Shown: positions 33,570 to 43,554, numbered from the stretch's first letter. The stretch is 64,000 bases of DNA from JBBQLG01 sp964251665 (GCA_964251665.1 CAXUKO010000018.1:53610-117609), one strand, 5' to 3'. Notes: a model not told the origin generated them from the letters alone. A program made the numbers and translations.

Positions 33570-36500
33570 ATGAACAAATTTTCCGTAACAAGACACCTGC
33601 TGCATGCACTGCCCGTTGCGTTCCTGCCGTTGCTGATCGCTTTCTGCTTCAGCACCCCGCCCACCTATGCAGCCGGGGGGCAGGAAATACTGAACAAGCC
33701 CATCTCGATCACCCTCGAATCTGTCGATGTGAAAAGCGCGTTGACCCAGATCGAGAAATCGGCCAATGTTCGGTTCGTATATAATCTCCAGACGATTCAG
33801 ACCTCACGTAAAGTGTCGTTAACGGCCGTTAACCGGAAGCTCTCGTCGGTACTGGATGAGGTGCTGACCCCACTCGGGATTGCCTATGAGGAGGTTAGCG
33901 CGCGGATTGTGCTGCGACGCATTGAAACCGAAACGGGGGCAAACCGCCCAAACGCCGACGCCCCCATGCCCCTGATTCCCATTACAGGGCGCGTTTCTGA
34001 CGGGAAGGGGGCTCCTATTCCGGGCGTAACAATTCTGGTCAAGAACAGTCAGTTGGGTACCACCACCGATGCCGCCGGGAAATTCACCATCAATGCACCG
34101 GATGCCGCCGTTCTCGTCTTCAGTGCCATCGGCTTTGAAGGGCAGGAAGTGGCGGTGGGCAATCAGTCGCAGTTAACGATTACCCTCAAAGAGTCGTCCC
34201 AGAACCTCAATGAAGTAGTCGTGACGGCCCTAGGCATCAAAAAAGAGTCGAAGAAGCTGGGCTATGCCACGGCCACGGTCAACACCGAACAGATCACGAC
34301 GAACCGCTCGGTCAATCTGGGCAATAGCTTACAGGGTAAAGTAGCCGGGGTAAACGTAACGGCGCCAACGGGCGGACCCGGTGGTACCGCCAAAATCCGG
34401 ATTCGTGGTCAGTCGTCGTTTAGTGGCGATAACTCACCGTTGATTATCGTCAACGGGGTACCCGTTAACAACTCTAACTTTTCCAGCCGTCAGGGCGACG
34501 TAGATGGCACCTCAAACCGCAGTGGTTCGGCCTCCGACGCGGGCGATGGGCTGCAAAGTATCAATCAGGACGACATAGAGAACATCACCGTGCTGAAAGG
34601 TTCGACGGCAGCGGCCCTGTATGGTTTCCGTGCGAAAGACGGTGCCATAGTCATCACAACCAAAACCGGTCGGCAGGGGGCGGGCATCGGTGTTGAACTG
34701 AATACCAACTTCACCGCCGACCGGGCGCTGGATTACACGGATTTCCAGTACCAGTACGGTCAGGGGGAGAACGGAAAGCGTCCCACAACGGTGGGTGAAG
34801 CACAAAGCTCCGGGGTATACAGTTTTGGCGAAAAATTCGACGGTGCCCTCACTCCGCAGTTCGATGGTGTATCGCGGCCGTATCTGCCTAATAAAAACCG
34901 CATCAGTCAGTTTTACCGCACCGGTACCACCCTGACCAACACCGTAGCTGTATCGGGCCGGAGCGAAAAAGGCGGGTTCCGGCTGTCGTTTTCCAATACG
35001 GACGCGAACGCCATTATCCCCAACTCCGACTATCACAAAAAGATATTTAACCTTAGCCTGAATCACCAGTTCACGCCCCAGTTGTCGGTGCAGCTGAACG
35101 CGAACTATTCCAACGAATACAACCACAATCCACCGCAGGTTGGGATTCAGGACATGAACGCGAACACTACGGTTTATACGCTGGCCAATTCCATCGACAT
35201 GAAAACGCTGGAAGATGGCCGCTACGATGCCAACGGGTACGAGCGGGCTATCTCACGCCTGACCAACCGCAACAATCCGTACTGGGTAGCCTACGACCGG
35301 TTTGAGCTGGTTCACCGCGACCGGCTGTTCGGCAATGCCACGCTGCGTTATCAGTTTAAACCCTGGCTATATGCACAGGGTCGGATCGGTCAGGATTACT
35401 ACACCCGGCCTTACGAGTACGACCGCCCGACCGGTACGCGCTCGATTGCAGCAGCCGCCAGCGGTTTCAACGGCTATTATTATCAGGAAATCAGCACGTT
35501 TCGTGAGCTGAACATGGATTTTCTCCTGGGTGCCAATCACACGTTCGGGAATTTCGGCTTCGACCTGACGCTCGGCGGCAATCAGTTGCAGCAGACGTAT
35601 ACCAACAACAATGCGTCGGCAACTAATTTCTATATCCGGGGTCTGTACACAATCATGAACGGGCAGATCAAAGACCCGCAGTACGCCTATACCCGCAAGC
35701 AGGTCAACTCGCTGTACGGAGCCGCCGAGTTTTCGTTCAAGAACTTCGCCTTTGTGAACGTGACGGCTCGAAACGACTGGTTTTCAACACTTAACCCGCA
35801 ATCGAACAGCTACCTCTACCCGTCTATCAGCGGTAGTTTAGTCCTGAGCGAAGCCATCAAGAGCCGGCCAACCTGGCTGAACTACGCCAAACTGCGCGGT
35901 GCGTACGCGGCCGTTGGGGGCGACACCGGCCCGTATCAGAACAACCTGTACTACGGCCTGAATGCCAACCCATTGCAGGGACAGGCGCTGGGGTACATTA
36001 CCAGCAATATCAGCCCGAACGCCAACCTTAGACCATTGAAAGTAAAGGAACTGGAAGTAGGGCTGGAACTGCGGGCATTTAATAGCCGCGTGAGTCTGGA
36101 CGTGGCCGTCTACCGCAAAAACACAGAAGACGAAATCCTGAACGTGAGTATTTCCAACGCATCGGGTTACGATCAGACGAAGGTAAACGTGGGTAAACTG
36201 CGGAATCAGGGCGTCGAGATGCTGCTGACGCTGGTACCCGTGAAGCTGAGCAAGTTTAACTGGGAGAGCACCTTTAATGTTACTTACAACGAAAGCAAAG
36301 TGCTCGCTTTAGCCAACGGACTATCTGGTGTTAAGGTGGGTCAGGGCGATTTCTTCGGTGAGGTCTGGCACGAGGTTGGTCAGCCCATGGCTTCGCTGCG
36401 CGGTTTCGATTATAAACGCGACGCACAGGGCCGGATCATCACCAATAACGGCAATTTCGCACAGGGTGATTTTAAGACCTACGGCAGTGCTATTCCGAAA

Positions 36501-37013
36501 TGGACCGGTGGCTGGCTGAATACCTTTACGTATAGAGGGTTCCGTATCTTCACACAGATCGACTTTAAGGCGGGTAATAAAATCGTTTCCAACTCGAACC
36601 TGAACTTCCTTCGCCACGGCTTATCGCAGGCATCGCTGGTAGGCCGCGAGGGCGGTGTGGTCTTTCCGGGCGTGAATGCCGATGGCACACCTAACACCGT
36701 TGCCGTTCCGGCCGAGGTATTTTACACCAACTACCGCAGCACGAACCTGACGCAGCCTTTCGTTTACAGCGGCAGTTTTGTGCGGTGGCGGGCCCTCTCG
36801 GTCGGCTACGACCTGTCGCGCTTTGTGAACAAGACATTTATTAAGGGGCTGACCCTGTCGGCGGTTTGCAACAATGTGCTGCTGATTAAGAAGTACATCG
36901 ACAATCTGGACCCGGAAGCCATCAATGGCGCGTCGGACAACATTCAGGGTATCGAAACCCACTCGCTGCCTACAACCCGCAGTTATGGCTTTAACCTAAA
37001 TGTAAAACTCTGA
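33570..37013 (+). CDS. SusC/RagA TonB-linked outer-membrane receptor with STN signalling domain
   Basis: 1147 residues from the ATG at 33570. The frame is open through the upstream hairpin, but the 42 extra codons there are Pro/Gly/Arg-rich and precede the signal peptide (LLHALPVAFLPLLIAFCFS). After it comes an STN domain (about 40-115: ISITLESVDVKSALTQIEKS), which contacts FecR in the periplasm. Then a carboxypeptidase-regulatory-like domain (about 135-215), the TonB box region (NEVVVTALGIKKESKK), a plug (IRIRGQSSFSGDNSPLIIV, LYGFRAKDGAIVITTKTG) and the barrel. It therefore both imports ligand and signals to the ECF sigma factor two genes upstream. Confidence 0.95.
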   Translation: MNKFSVTRHLLHALPVAFLPLLIAFCFSTPPTYAAGGQEILNKPISITLESVDVKSALTQIEKSANVRFVYNLQTIQTSRKVSLTAVNRKLSSVLDEVLTPLGIAYEEVSARIVLRRIETETGANRPNADAPMPLIPITGRVSDGKGAPIPGVTILVKNSQLGTTTDAAGKFTINAPDAAVLVFSAIGFEGQEVAVGNQSQLTITLKESSQNLNEVVVTALGIKKESKKLGYATATVNTEQITTNRSVNLGNSLQGKVAGVNVTAPTGGPGGTAKIRIRGQSSFSGDNSPLIIVNGVPVNNSNFSSRQGDVDGTSNRSGSASDAGDGLQSINQDDIENITVLKGSTAAALYGFRAKDGAIVITTKTGRQGAGIGVELNTNFTADRALDYTDFQYQYGQGENGKRPTTVGEAQSSGVYSFGEKFDGALTPQFDGVSRPYLPNKNRISQFYRTGTTLTNTVAVSGRSEKGGFRLSFSNTDANAIIPNSDYHKKIFNLSLNHQFTPQLSVQLNANYSNEYNHNPPQVGIQDMNANTTVYTLANSIDMKTLEDGRYDANGYERAISRLTNRNNPYWVAYDRFELVHRDRLFGNATLRYQFKPWLYAQGRIGQDYYTRPYEYDRPTGTRSIAAAASGFNGYYYQEISTFRELNMDFLLGANHTFGNFGFDLTLGGNQLQQTYTNNNASATNFYIRGLYTIMNGQIKDPQYAYTRKQVNSLYGAAEFSFKNFAFVNVTARNDWFSTLNPQSNSYLYPSISGSLVLSEAIKSRPTWLNYAKLRGAYAAVGGDTGPYQNNLYYGLNANPLQGQALGYITSNISPNANLRPLKVKELEVGLELRAFNSRVSLDVAVYRKNTEDEILNVSISNASGYDQTKVNVGKLRNQGVEMLLTLVPVKLSKFNWESTFNVTYNESKVLALANGLSGVKVGQGDFFGEVWHEVGQPMASLRGFDYKRDAQGRIITNNGNFAQGDFKTYGSAIPKWTGGWLNTFTYRGFRIFTQIDFKAGNKIVSNSNLNFLRHGLSQASLVGREGGVVFPGVNADGTPNTVAVPAEVFYTNYRSTNLTQPFVYSGSFVRWRALSVGYDLSRFVNKTFIKGLTLSAVCNNVLLIKKYIDNLDPEAINGASDNIQGIETHSLPTTRSYGFNLNVKL

Positions 37014-37093
37014 TCAACCACCGGAATGACCCGGGTAGAGCCATTTTCTCAGGTACTATGCTCGGGTTTGTATTCCTCAACTCCATACAGGCC

Positions 37094-38608
37094 ATGAAAA
37101 AATACATAACCCTGTTGACGCTGACAGCCCTGATAACCGGCCTGAGCAGTTGCGATAAAGGCTTTGAAGACATCAATAAAAACCCGGTGGCCTCAACGAC
37201 CATCGACCCGATTTACCTCTTTTCCAATGCCCAGTTACTGACGGCGTACAATGGTCTCTTGTACGAGGCCGCCATTGTGCAGCAGGTGGTCACGCCTTTC
37301 ACGGGGGTGAACGAAGGCGGTAATCATAATATCGACGTTAAGGGAAACACTACGGCTAACTGGACGGCGTTTTATCCCGGTCCCGTCAAACTCCTGACCG
37401 ACGTCCTGAATCAGACCAAAGGGGCACCCGACCGGAGCAACCTGTACAACATGGCGCGGATTCACCGGGCTTATGTATTTATGGTACTGGTGGACACCTA
37501 CGGCGATGTACCTTACAGTCAGGCCGGGCTGGCCTACTTACAGGGCATTAACCTGCCGAAATATGATAATCAGCAGGATATTTACAACGACCTGATCAAC
37601 GAACTGGATCAGGCCACAACAGCACTCGACGCTACCAAGCGAATCGAGGCTGGTGACCTGTTTTACAAGGGAAACATTGCCCAGTGGAAGAAGTTGGGCA
37701 ACTCGCTGCTGTTGCGGATTGCGATGCGGCTGACCAAAGTAGATGCCCAGAAAGCCCAGACGCTGGCGGCCAAAGCCTTTCAGGCCGGGGTAATGCAGAG
37801 CAACGACGACAACGCCAAAATTCAGTACTCCAGCGTTTATAACAGTCCGCTCAACAACATCTGGAACGGCACCGAAAAGGCCAACTTCTATCTGGCGCAA
37901 ACCTTCGTAAACTACCTGAAAACAACGGCAGACCCACGCCTGAAAGTAATTGCAACCAAATACGCGGAACCCTCAAAAACCCCGGACCAGACTACCGAAG
38001 ACAACACCCCAGCCAACCAGATTGGGATGCCGCTGGGCTACAACGACGGTACTATTTCGTCCGCGCTGAACTATCCGGGCAACATCGGATCGGGCGGCTG
38101 GAAGTACTCGCAGGTGAACCGGCGTACGCTGGGCCGGGTCGATGCGCCCCAGTATTTTATCACCTATGGGCAAACGCAGTTGCTGCTGGCCGAAGCTGCA
38201 CAACGCGGCTGGATTTCGGGAAAAGCCGCCGATTATTATACGGCGGGCGTTACTGGCAGCATGACTCAACTGAAGGATTACGACGCGTCGGCGACTATTG
38301 CCGCTGCTGACATTACGGCTTATCTGACGGCGAACCCCCTGGATGCCTCAAAAGCACTGGAGCAGATCAACACACAGTACTGGGTTTCGTCTTTTCTGAA
38401 CGGGCCGGAAGCCTGGGCCAACTGGCGTCGAAGCGGCTATCCGGTGCTGCCGGTAAATCCTTACTCCAGCAAAACGATCAAGGGGGACTTTATCCGCCGG
38501 TTAACCTATCCGTCCGCCGAAAAATCGGTTAACGTCGAGAACTACAACGCTGCGGTTACCCGGCAGGGGGCCGATGATCTGGATACGCGGGTATTCTGGG
38601 ATAAATAA
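37094..38608 (+). CDS. SusD/RagB-family nutrient-binding outer-membrane lipoprotein
   Basis: 504 residues from the ATG at 37094 (MKKYITLLTLTALITGLSSC), which gives a proper lipobox; a longer frame from 37058 adds 12 residues. The body is the SusD-like_2 type (DKGFEDINKNPVASTTIDP, LVDTYGDVPYSQAG, LLLAEAAQRGWISGKAADYY, WANWRRSGYPVLPVNPY) with TPR-like helices. It captures ligand for the SusC protein encoded 80 bases upstream. Confidence 0.94.
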   Translation: MKKYITLLTLTALITGLSSCDKGFEDINKNPVASTTIDPIYLFSNAQLLTAYNGLLYEAAIVQQVVTPFTGVNEGGNHNIDVKGNTTANWTAFYPGPVKLLTDVLNQTKGAPDRSNLYNMARIHRAYVFMVLVDTYGDVPYSQAGLAYLQGINLPKYDNQQDIYNDLINELDQATTALDATKRIEAGDLFYKGNIAQWKKLGNSLLLRIAMRLTKVDAQKAQTLAAKAFQAGVMQSNDDNAKIQYSSVYNSPLNNIWNGTEKANFYLAQTFVNYLKTTADPRLKVIATKYAEPSKTPDQTTEDNTPANQIGMPLGYNDGTISSALNYPGNIGSGGWKYSQVNRRTLGRVDAPQYFITYGQTQLLLAEAAQRGWISGKAADYYTAGVTGSMTQLKDYDASATIAAADITAYLTANPLDASKALEQINTQYWVSSFLNGPEAWANWRRSGYPVLPVNPYSSKTIKGDFIRRLTYPSAEKSVNVENYNAAVTRQGADDLDTRVFWDK

Positions 38609-38618
38609 TCTGTTAGTG

Positions 38619-38651
38619 CCGGGTGGCGTGGTCCCGGCTCACGTCACCCGG
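38619..38651 (+). repeat. 12-bp hairpin after susD
   Basis: Arms 38619-38630 and 38640-38651 pair at 11 positions plus one G-U, with a 9-base loop and no T-tract. It lies 10 bases after the susD stop and could act as a 3' mRNA stabiliser or weak attenuator before the transporter gene. Confidence 0.6.
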
Positions 38652-38749
38652 TAAGGTATGGCAGGCTCGTGGTCTGCAATCTACTTTATCCTTATTTTTC
38701 TACCTGATCGATTCAGTAAAGGTGGACGTTGACCGTCTTTCCTTATCGT

Positions 38750-40051
38750 ATGAAAAAACTGTATTTCTTCGCACTGATAGCGTCGGGGGTGCTGCTGGCT
38801 ACAGCGATTGTCCTGTCCCTGATGGGGCTGGGAGCCTCCGCCGGATGGCTTGTTATTGGCGGCCTGCTGTTGCTGGCGCTGGGCGTACGACGCTTCCCCG
38901 CCTATGCGGGCCTGTCGTTCACCGTGCTTATCTCGGTAGCTGTATCGCTGGCGATGTATCACCCCAACTGGCTGCAAAACTGGGGTGGTTTTGAGCTGAA
39001 AAAACTCATTATTCCCTTACTCCAGATCATCATGTTCGGGATGGGGTCGCAGTCGAGCCTGGATGATTTTGCGGGTATCCTGAAGAACCCAAGGGGCGTG
39101 CTGGTCGGCGTGGGCAGTCATTACATCATTATGCCAACGATCGGTTATCTGCTGGCAACCCTGCTGCCTTTGCCGCCCACCGTTGCGATGGGTATCGTGC
39201 TGGTTGGCTGTTGCCCAAGCGGGCTGGCCTCCAACGTAATGGCGTTCATTGCCAAGGCCAACGTACCGCTGTCGATTACCGTTACGGCGTTCTCGACACT
39301 ATTATCGCCGTTTGTGACGCCCGCGCTGCTGAAGTTGCTGGCGGGTCAGTTTGTGCCGGTCGATTTCTGGAAAATGGTCATGGAAATCCTCAACATCACC
39401 ATCCTGCCCATTGTCGCCGGTCTGATCTTCAACGCTTTTGTTTATGGTAATCAGACCCGCCGGAGTATTAGCATTCAGTTGCTGGTTTACCTGTCCATTA
39501 TTCTGCTGAAAAACTACCTCGGCTTCAAAACCGGCGGCAGCAATATGCTGGAAGGTACTGCCTGGAATGCCTTCTGGTTCCTGGGATTGCCCATCCTTGG
39601 GGGGCTGTTATTTAAGCAGCTGGCCGGTGGTCGGCGGGATGTGCTCGACCGGATTTTGTCGCTGCTGTCGATGATTGGCATTACCGTTATCGTCACCGTG
39701 ATTACGGCGGCTGGCCAGAAAAGCCTGCTCGATGTGGGCCTGATTTTGCTCCTGGCCTGCTTTCTGCACAATACCCTCGGTTATCTGCTGGGCTACTGGA
39801 CCTGCCGGGCGGTCGGCCTGAACGAACAGTCGTGCCGGTCGGTGGCCTTTGAGGTCGGTATGCAGAACGCGGGGATGGCCTCGGGCCTGGCCCTGCAACT
39901 GGGGCAATTAGCCACGACGGGGCTGGCTCCCGCCATTTTTGGTCCGCTGATGAACACCTCCGGGTCGATGCTGGCGAACTGGTGGCGCAACCGGCCTACC
40001 GATGAAGCCGTTGAGGTGCCTGCGCCCATACCGCAGGTGCTTAATTCGTAA
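38750..40051 (+). CDS. Bile acid:sodium symporter (BASS) family transporter
   Basis: 433 residues from the ATG at 38750. Two N-terminal hydrophobic segments precede a ten-helix BASS core (about 90-420: IIMFGMGSQSSLDDF, VGCCPSGLASNVMAFIAKAN, SITVTAFSTLLSPFVTP, FEVGMQNAGMASGLALQL). The paired crossover motifs GCCPSG and VGMQNAG supply the sodium and substrate sites. BASS proteins move organic anions such as bile acids, pyruvate or pantoate across the inner membrane. Here the substrate is probably an acid that the downstream RraA-like and enolase-superfamily enzymes act on (inference). Confidence 0.9.
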   Translation: MKKLYFFALIASGVLLATAIVLSLMGLGASAGWLVIGGLLLLALGVRRFPAYAGLSFTVLISVAVSLAMYHPNWLQNWGGFELKKLIIPLLQIIMFGMGSQSSLDDFAGILKNPRGVLVGVGSHYIIMPTIGYLLATLLPLPPTVAMGIVLVGCCPSGLASNVMAFIAKANVPLSITVTAFSTLLSPFVTPALLKLLAGQFVPVDFWKMVMEILNITILPIVAGLIFNAFVYGNQTRRSISIQLLVYLSIILLKNYLGFKTGGSNMLEGTAWNAFWFLGLPILGGLLFKQLAGGRRDVLDRILSLLSMIGITVIVTVITAAGQKSLLDVGLILLLACFLHNTLGYLLGYWTCRAVGLNEQSCRSVAFEVGMQNAGMASGLALQLGQLATTGLAPAIFGPLMNTSGSMLANWWRNRPTDEAVEVPAPIPQVLNS

Positions 40052-40094
40052 GTAATACCTATTTCTATTCCCTGAATTTTAACCCTGTTACCGT

Positions 40095-41015
40095 ATGAAA
40101 TTTACTTTTTTGCTCGCGGCCTCGCTGACTTCTTTTGTCATGCAGGGACACGCCCAACAAATTGCCGCCACCAAGGAAGCCATCACGGCTTATTCGCAGG
40201 AGTGGAAAGGCGAACGCTACCCGGATGGACGCCCCAAAGTATCCGACGATCTGGTCAAACGCCTGAAAGACGTGTCCATCGAAGAAGCCTGGGGCATCAT
40301 GAAAAACGAGGGCTACAACAATCAGTTCGAGGCTGGCTGGCAGGTGATTCACCCCGATAAAGTGCTGGCCGGCCGGGTGGTAACGGCGCAGTACATGCCC
40401 TCACGGCCCGATATGGAGAAGCCCATCAAGGAAAAGGGCAAAGCGGAGAAACGCTCGGGTGCCCCTAACTCCTGGCCCATCGACGTGTTGCAGGAAAACG
40501 ACGTGTACGTGGCCGATGGGTTCGGTAAAATCGTCGATGGTACGCTGATTGGCGATAACCTGGGCAACTCGATTTACGCCAAATCCAAAACTGGGGTCGT
40601 GTTCGATGCCGGGGTGCGCGATCTGGAAGGTCTCGAAGAAATTGAGGGCTTTGTTGGGTTTGTGCGGGGGGTCGATCCGTCGTACATCAAGGAAGTGCTG
40701 ATGACGGGCATCAACTACCCCATCCGCATTGGCCGGACCACCGTACTGCCCGGCGATCTGATTCTGGGTAAGAAGGAAGGGGTAATCTTTATCCCGGCTC
40801 ACCTGGCCGAGAAGGTCATCACCAGTTCGGAATGGGTGTCGTTGCAGGACGATTTCGGGCATCAGATGTTGCGCGAAGGTAAATACACCCCCGGCGAAAT
40901 CGACATGAAATGGAGCCCCGCTATCATTACCACTTTCCGGGCGTGGATGAAACAGCATCCCGAAAAAGTAAAGATGTCGCCCGCTGAACTTGAAAAACGT
41001 ATTGCAACCCTATAG
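40095..41015 (+). CDS. Exported RraA-family protein (HMG aldolase-like fold)
   Basis: 306 residues. A signal peptide (MKFTFLLAASLTSFVMQGHA) is unusual, because RraA and 4-hydroxy-4-methyl-2-oxoglutarate aldolases are normally cytoplasmic. The RraA core at about 60-270 shows VSIEEAWGIM, GWQVIHPDKVLAGRVVTAQY, the loop GTLIGDNLGNSIYAKSKTG and VFDAGVRDLEGLEEI, with the Asp/Arg pair that binds metal and substrate in the aldolases. An extra C-terminal helix follows. It is likely a periplasmic lyase acting with the enolase-superfamily enzyme of the next gene. Confidence 0.85.
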   Translation: MKFTFLLAASLTSFVMQGHAQQIAATKEAITAYSQEWKGERYPDGRPKVSDDLVKRLKDVSIEEAWGIMKNEGYNNQFEAGWQVIHPDKVLAGRVVTAQYMPSRPDMEKPIKEKGKAEKRSGAPNSWPIDVLQENDVYVADGFGKIVDGTLIGDNLGNSIYAKSKTGVVFDAGVRDLEGLEEIEGFVGFVRGVDPSYIKEVLMTGINYPIRIGRTTVLPGDLILGKKEGVIFIPAHLAEKVITSSEWVSLQDDFGHQMLREGKYTPGEIDMKWSPAIITTFRAWMKQHPEKVKMSPAELEKRIATL

Positions 41016-41017
41016 CC

Positions 41018-41085
41018 CGCAGATCATTATGATTTTTATGATATAAAGAGAGCATTGTTCATCATAAAAATCATAATGATCTGCG
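41018..41085. repeat. 25-bp perfect inverted repeat between the RraA-like and enolase-superfamily genes
   Basis: Arms at 41018-41042 and 41061-41085 are perfect reverse complements with an 18-base loop. The arms are AT-rich and themselves contain tandem ATGAT/ATCAT units. It starts 3 bases after the RraA-like stop and ends 24 bases before the next ATG. There is no T-tract. Confidence 0.92.
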
Positions 41086-41108
41086 GTCCATCCATCCCCT
41101 TAACTACC

Positions 41109-42596
41109 ATGAAAAATATCCTTGACCGATTCAAGTACAATGGGCCAAAAATCAGCCCGGACTCCAGTCAGTTCGAACAGACAGCCCGGCAGAATAAGGC
41201 GGCTGACCGCCGGGATTTTCTGAAGAAAACGACCCTTGGGGGTCTCTCGCTGGGAATGCTCTTCGACCAAGACGCGCAGGCCGAGACGGAGTTCATCAGC
41301 CAGAAAGTGAACCGGTCGTCCAAGCCATCCGACCTGAAAATTACTGATCTGCGCGTAGCCGTGCTAACGGGTGTGCCCTTCACCAGTCCCATCATTCGTA
41401 TTGACACCAATCAGGGCATCGTGGGCTACGGCGAAGTACGCGACGGGGCCAGTGCCAAATACGCGCTGTTTCTGAAAAGCCGTCTGCTGGGCAAGAACCC
41501 CTGCAACGTGGAGCAGCTTTTTAAGCTCATTAAGGATTTCGGGCAGCATGGCCGGGCCGCTGGTGGTGTCTGTGGCGTCGAAATGGCCCTGTGGGATTTG
41601 GCCGGTAAAGCGTACGGTGTGCCGGTCTATCAAATGCTGGGCGGTAAATACCGCGATGAGGTACGGATGTACGCCGATACGCCCGAAGTGGCCGACCCGG
41701 CTGAGTTCGCCAAGAAAATGAAGGCTGAACGGATTGATAAAGGCTTCACCTTCCTGAAGATGGACTTTGGCATCGAACTCCTCGCCGATACGCCGGGCAC
41801 GCTGGTGGGCGCGGGCGTGTGGGACGTGAAACGGCAGTTCGGCAATGCACCCCCAAGCCCCGGCAAGGTAGGTAGCTACAGCATGACCAAACACCCGTTT
41901 ACCCGGGTACAGGTGACCGATAAAGGTCTGGATATGATGGCACAGTACGCCGAAACCGTCCGCAACGCCATTGGCTACGATATACCGCTGGCTGCGGATC
42001 ATTTCGGGCACTTCGACGTCAATACGGCCATTCGGTTGGGGAAACGGGTGGAGAAATATCAGCTTGCCTGGCTCGAAGACCTCGTACCCTGGTTCTACAC
42101 GGATCAGTGGCGGCAGATAACTGAAGGGATTGAAACGCCCACGCTAACGGGGGAGGACATCTACCTGAAAGAAGACTTCATTAAACTCATCGACGCGCGG
42201 GCTGTCGATATGATTCACCCCGATCTGGCTTCGTCGGGCGGTATCCTGGAAACCAAAAAGATTGGTGACTACGCCGAAGAACGGGGTATTCCGATGGCGA
42301 TGCACTTTGCCGGATCGCCGATTTCGATGATGGCAAACGTACACTGTGCCGCAGCTACGCAGAATTTTGTGGCGCTGGAGCACCACGGCATTGACGTTCC
42401 TTTCTGGGAGGACCTGGTAACGGGCATCGAAAAACCGATTGTGAACAAAGGGTTTGTGCGCGTACCCGATAAGCCGGGCCTGGGCGTCGAGCTGAACGAA
42501 GCCGTTTGCAAACAGCACCTGCTGAAAGGCGAGCAGTATTTTGCCCCCAGCGACGACTGGAATAAGGTCGAATCGTGGGACCGCACCTGGAGCTGA
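41109..42596 (+). CDS. Enolase-superfamily (mandelate racemase/muconate lactonizing) enzyme with Tat signal
   Basis: 495 residues from the ATG at 41109. The upstream extension to 41055 would be coded by the hairpin and is rejected. A twin-arginine signal (DRRDFLKKTTLGGLSLGM, R34 R35) implies export in folded form. The N-terminal capping domain (KITDLRVAVLTGVPFTSPII, GYGEVRDGASAKYAL) and the barrel carry metal ligands D297 (AADHFG), E323 (WLEDL) and E349 (TGED), the candidate base K217 (FLKMDFG) and H399 (MHFAGSP). It likely dehydrates or epimerises a sugar acid. An insert of about 40 residues (225-265) follows the lysine motif. Confidence 0.9.
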   Translation: MKNILDRFKYNGPKISPDSSQFEQTARQNKAADRRDFLKKTTLGGLSLGMLFDQDAQAETEFISQKVNRSSKPSDLKITDLRVAVLTGVPFTSPIIRIDTNQGIVGYGEVRDGASAKYALFLKSRLLGKNPCNVEQLFKLIKDFGQHGRAAGGVCGVEMALWDLAGKAYGVPVYQMLGGKYRDEVRMYADTPEVADPAEFAKKMKAERIDKGFTFLKMDFGIELLADTPGTLVGAGVWDVKRQFGNAPPSPGKVGSYSMTKHPFTRVQVTDKGLDMMAQYAETVRNAIGYDIPLAADHFGHFDVNTAIRLGKRVEKYQLAWLEDLVPWFYTDQWRQITEGIETPTLTGEDIYLKEDFIKLIDARAVDMIHPDLASSGGILETKKIGDYAEERGIPMAMHFAGSPISMMANVHCAAATQNFVALEHHGIDVPFWEDLVTGIEKPIVNKGFVRVPDKPGLGVELNEAVCKQHLLKGEQYFAPSDDWNKVESWDRTWS

Positions 42597-42628
42597 TTTA
42601 ATGGTTCACCGAAAATCAGGTGTAATGC

Positions 42629-42671
42629 AAAAATTCAGGGGAGCCCGACCACCGGACTCCCCTGAATTTTT
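42629..42671 (+). terminator. Terminator at the end of the sigma-to-enolase locus
   Basis: Perfect 15-bp stem (42629-42643 with 42657-42671) ending in T5, 32 bases after the stop codon of the enolase-superfamily gene. Confidence 0.85.
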
Positions 42672-42720
42672 GTGTAGCAGAATAGGCAGGATGAATGCGG
42701 TGGTACCCGCGTGGGGTAAT

Positions 42721-43026
42721 TTATATGGGTCGGAGGCCAATCATTTTGTGCAGCCAGGCTCCTTTACAAAACGTAGTAATCTGCTCCCATACCGAATAAG
42801 ATTGTTTATACATGGGGTCGGCCATCAGGCTGTCTACTGTATTATGACCGGACTGGTGATAAATCGGCGAGCTATCCCAGACGCAGACAATAGCCATTGT
42901 ATCCGTCGGTCGACTGAGTCGCGATTTCACCAAGCTAATTAAGTGCGTACGGGCTTCTTCGACTGATTCAGTGTACATGAAATTAGTCGAATAGTGCGTA
43001 TGATGAACTGCTATAAAATTATTCAT
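42721..43026 (-). CDS. Small protein of unknown function
   Basis: 101 residues from the ATG at 43026 (MNNFIAVHHTHYSTNFMYTE); the frame opens 17 codons earlier in AT-rich sequence. It is soluble, with paired His/Tyr/Trp residues (AIVCVWDSSPIYHQSGHNTV, SVWEQITTFCKGAWLHKM) and a helical middle part. I recognise no family. It stands alone between two terminators on opposite strands. It is probably a real gene because its coding pattern continues from a good ATG with no better frame on the other strand. Confidence 0.5.
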   Translation of the reverse strand: MNNFIAVHHTHYSTNFMYTESVEEARTHLISLVKSRLSRPTDTMAIVCVWDSSPIYHQSGHNTVDSLMADPMYKQSYSVWEQITTFCKGAWLHKMIGLRPI

Positions 43027-43554
43027 GATATATAGTACAAGTAAACGGTATGCAATAATAATAAATAAACGACACAATAAAAATTATATTTTTTATCAGA
43101 AAAATTTATTGAATAACTTAAGTACTTATCAAGCGGCATTTATAAGTTCATACAAGATACTGTTATTTTTAATTTGAATCTTAATTAGAAACTATCTCTT
43201 CACTTTTTGAGCGAATTAGACTCAGTACACAGTTTACCAAAAACCGGACCATATTTTCATCCATCAATTAAAATAACCCAATGCTGCTGGCAGCCGACAG
43301 TCACGTTACTCCGATTAGGGCAATACCGCCAGACCGCTAAAACTATTCAGTAACATGTATAGGCTAAGTAGTTGATTTTATAGTACTTTAGCGGTTGAAA
43401 AAACAACGTTTACTTGCACAGACCCGCCGGCTATTCTGACGGGTTTTGTCTTGTAAATGAATCGACTAAACGATAACCCGTTTACTCGCAGCTTCCCTCC
43501 TCTTTGTTTCCTGCTACTACTACCCGGCTCTGGTATATCTGCCGGACAGGGCAT
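43027..43554. other. AT-rich gap without a supported gene
   Basis: This stretch upstream of the small unknown gene is strongly AT-rich to about 43250 and then mixed. A weak hairpin CCCG/CGGG followed by TTTTG at about 43424-43448 (plus strand) is the only structured element noticed. No reading frame is supported. Confidence 0.5.

Noticed and set aside
42541..42942. 133-codon plus-strand frame
   Set aside because: It begins inside the enolase-superfamily gene, crosses its terminator and has no recognisable motif.
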